A DNA stretch of 64,000 nucleotides, taken from Roseateles sp. (GTDB taxonomy: Bacteria; Pseudomonadota; Gammaproteobacteria; Burkholderiales; Burkholderiaceae_C). Under the pieces are notes generated by a model. It did not search any database and was not told the origin of the DNA. It was given only the letters and a program-made list of their open reading frames with translations. The position numbers and the translations under genes were made by a program. Position 1 is the first letter of the stretch. Each line of letters opens with the position of its first letter. The stretch spans positions 1 through 64,000 of the forward strand of contig JACDQM010000180.1 in NCBI GenBank assembly GCA_015657635.1, given 5' to 3'. Shown one piece after another: positions 62,628-64,000 of this stretch.

Positions 62628-63284
62628 ATGAACCCCTCGAGCAAGCTCCGCCGCATCTCCAGCACTGACCGCTTGCTATCCAGCTTAGATCACGCCTTGC
62701 GCACCTTGTCGGGCAGCCACAGCGCCGGTCGGACCAACCCGGCAAGCTTGGCCGCACAGACCCAATCGCTCTCGGAACAGGACCGTCAGCTTTCAGGCGC
62801 GCTGATGCGCGTCAACCATGTCGGCGAGGTCTGCGCCCAAGCGCTGTACCAGAGTCAGGCTCTGGTCTGCAGCGATGAAGGCCTGCGCGCGCACTTCGAG
62901 CATGCCGCGCAGGAAGAGGCCGATCACCTGGCCTGGACCCAGCAGCGGCTTGAACAACTCAACACGCACGCCAGCTGGCTGAATCCGGTCTGGTACGGCG
63001 GCGCTTTCGCCATCGGTGCGCTGGCCGGCCTGGCCGGCAACCGATTCAGTCTGGGTTTTGTCGTGGAAACCGAAACCCAGGTCGAGCAGCATCTGGCCAG
63101 TCACCTGGAACGTCTGCCTGAGGCAGACCTGGCCTCGAGGGCCATCGTCGACCAGATGAAGCTGGATGAGCAACGCCATGCTGAGGAAGCCCAGGCGGCG
63201 GGCGCGGCGGATCTACCCGCACCGATCAAGTCACTGATGAGGGTGGCCGCAGCTGTGATGACGCGCACCGCCCACCATATCTGA
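62628..63284 (+). CDS. coq7: Demethoxyubiquinone hydroxylase Coq7
   Basis: Di-iron hydroxylase that adds the C6 hydroxyl in ubiquinone synthesis. The 218-residue protein has carboxylate-bridged ligands in two EXXH-type blocks: [18 protein letters not shown] with [13 protein letters not shown], and [15 protein letters not shown] with [15 protein letters not shown] Leu-rich membrane-binding face ([16 protein letters not shown]) is present. It converges with the OsmC gene, 4 nt apart. Together with ispB it covers part of ubiquinone synthesis in this window. Confidence 0.96.
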   Translation: MNPSSKLRRISSTDRLLSSLDHALRTLSGSHSAGRTNPASLAAQTQSLSEQDRQLSGALMRVNHVGEVCAQALYQSQALVCSDEGLRAHFEHAAQEEADHLAWTQQRLEQLNTHASWLNPVWYGGAFAIGALAGLAGNRFSLGFVVETETQVEQHLASHLERLPEADLASRAIVDQMKLDEQRHAEEAQAAGAADLPAPIKSLMRVAAAVMTRTAHHI

Positions 63285-63288
63285 GGGT

Positions 63289-63711
63289 TCACACCTCGAC
63301 CAACTCGACCGAAGTCGTGATCTCGGCGGTTTTGGCCAGCATGATGCTGGCCGAGCAGTACTTTTCATGCGACAGCGCCACCGCGCGCTCAACCGCAGCA
63401 AGGCTCAACCCCTTGCCGCTGACGACAAAGTGCATGTGGATCTTGGTGAACACTTTGGGATCGGCATCCGCCCGCTCGGCGCTCAGCTTCAGCTGGCAGC
63501 CGCGCACATCGTGACGGCCACGCTTCAGGATCAGCACCACATCGTAGGCGGTGCATCCGCCCGTTCCGGCCAGCACCGTCTCCATCGGGCGCGGCGCCAG
63601 GTTGTGGCCGCCTCCTTCGGGCGCGCCGTCCATGGCCAGCATGTGCCCGCTGCCGGTCTGGGCCACGAACGACATGCCCTGAGTGCCCATCCAATCAACC
63701 GTGCATTCCAT
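63289..63711 (-). CDS. OsmC-family protein (YhfA-like)
   Basis: OsmC/Ohr-fold protein of 140 residues. It has PMETVLAGTGGCTAYDVVLI and LSHEKYCSASIML, giving the two cysteines of the family, and aligns with E. coli YhfA by pattern. OsmC proteins reduce organic hydroperoxides, but the YhfA branch has no proven substrate. ATG 63711 (MECTVDWMG) was chosen to match the family start; ATG 63723 is possible. Confidence 0.88.
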   Translation of the reverse strand: MECTVDWMGTQGMSFVAQTGSGHMLAMDGAPEGGGHNLAPRPMETVLAGTGGCTAYDVVLILKRGRHDVRGCQLKLSAERADADPKVFTKIHMHFVVSGKGLSLAAVERAVALSHEKYCSASIMLAKTAEITTSVELVEV

Positions 63712-63836
63712 AGCTTCTTTCATCTGCAGGCACTCGCCCGCGCCAATTCGCGAATATGAAGAATCGATGACATTCACAGGCATGCATCGCGAATTCGAGG
63801 CAGTTACCTATTTATGCCAATTTGCCAGCAAAAATA

Positions 63837-63866
63837 TTGCAGCGCAGCATTTGCAGGCGATAGAAT
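63837..63866 (+). promoter_or_regulatory. Sigma-70 promoter for a small RNA candidate
   Basis: TTGCAG (63837-63842), 18-nt spacer, TAGAAT (63861-63866). The predicted start is near 63873, directly in front of the structured segment described next. Confidence 0.55.
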
Positions 63867-63872
63867 TCTAGT

Positions 63873-64000
63873 CAGGCTGTTGAAGGCCTTCGGCGAGTTG
63901 GTCTTTCGAGTCCGCCAGCTGGTCTTCAACGCACCGTTTGTCTCCTCCACCGCCTCCATGGTGGATTAAGCCCGAGCCCGCAAGGTCTCGGGCTCTTTTT
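63873..64000 (+). ncRNA. Candidate small RNA with CCUCC loop and intrinsic terminator
   Basis: About 128 nt from a predicted promoter to a terminator. Three stems can be drawn: TTGAAGGCC (63880-63888) with GGTCTTCAA (63921-63929), one G-U pair; TCCACC (63946-63951) with GGTGGA (63960-63965) around the loop GCCTCCAT; and terminator AGCCCGAG (63969-63976) with CTCGGGCT (63987-63994), then CTTTTT at the window edge. TCTCCTCC in the linker and CCTCC in the loop are anti-Shine-Dalgarno-like. No reading frame with a ribosome-binding site is present. It could instead be the leader of a gene just outside the window. Confidence 0.55.

Noticed and set aside
63779-63975. Short minus-strand frame starting MEAVEETNGALK opposite the small RNA candidate
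   Set aside because: About 51 codons, no family resemblance, and it runs against a promoter and terminator that both read on the plus strand.

Overview
The window looks like chromosomal DNA of a high-GC betaproteobacterium of the order Burkholderiales, probably near the Rubrivivax/Leptothrix/Roseateles group. This rests on gene order (rplU-rpmA-obgE-proB, pilMNOPQ-aroKB-dgt-gltBD, an mlaFED-mlaA-mlaC-mlaB block, zwf-hexR diverging from tal-pgi), on Burkholderiales-type trimeric porins and on a flavocytochrome c sulfide dehydrogenase pair. This is inferred from recognised families; no search was run.

Layout. 0-5.6 kb: start of proS (cut by the window edge), rppH, then proB, obgE, rpmA and rplU on the minus strand, ispB on the plus strand, and a tRNA-Pro(CGG). 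6.0-8.4 kb: a sulfide-oxidation module, with a monoheme cytochrome plus FCSD flavoprotein and a convergent diheme c4-type cytochrome. 8.6-14.3 kb: pilB-pilC-pilD-coaE-zapD-yacG. 14.3-20.0 kb: central carbon metabolism, with HAD phosphatase, pgi and tal on minus diverging from zwf-hexR on plus. 20.1-24.0 kb: a complete Mla lipid-transport operon including mlaA. 24.1-32.8 kb: the minor-pilin operon pilE-fimT-pilV-pilW-pilX-pilY1 with a TonB-like gene at its end. 33.0-39.3 kb: gltBD. 39.4-40.2 kb: a REP-associated (RAYT) transposase between gltB and dgt. 40.2-50.3 kb: pilM-N-O-P-Q, an Ig-like lipoprotein, aroK, aroB and dgt, all minus. 50.6-53.6 kb: mrcA, cyaY, lptM. 53.6-58.9 kb: a peptide ABC transporter operon with an embedded M20 amidohydrolase. 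59.1-64 kb: a DUF3047 lipoprotein, two porins, coq7, an OsmC-family gene and a probable small RNA at the right edge.

How the genes work together. Three separate clusters supply most of a type IVa pilus: assembly ATPase, platform protein and prepilin peptidase; minor pilins plus PilY1; and alignment complex plus secretin. The envelope theme continues with Mla, porins, PBP1A and LptM. The zwf/hexR and tal/pgi units form a divergent sugar-phosphate node.

Caveat about the sequence. Several normally indispensable genes are broken by single-base indels: rpmA (four), pilB (one), pilC (one), zapD (two), zwf (three that cancel), and the Ig-like lipoprotein gene (one or more). Most lie between 3.7 and 19 kb, and nearly all remove or add one G or C. 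I read these mainly as sequence or assembly errors, not real pseudogenes, but that needs the raw reads.

I see no CRISPR array, prophage, restriction or toxin-antitoxin module. The least expected observations are the structured RNA candidate at 63.87-64.0 kb, the TonB-like gene joined to pilY1, the Big_1-type lipoprotein between pilQ and aroK, and the RAYT element with matching inverted ends.
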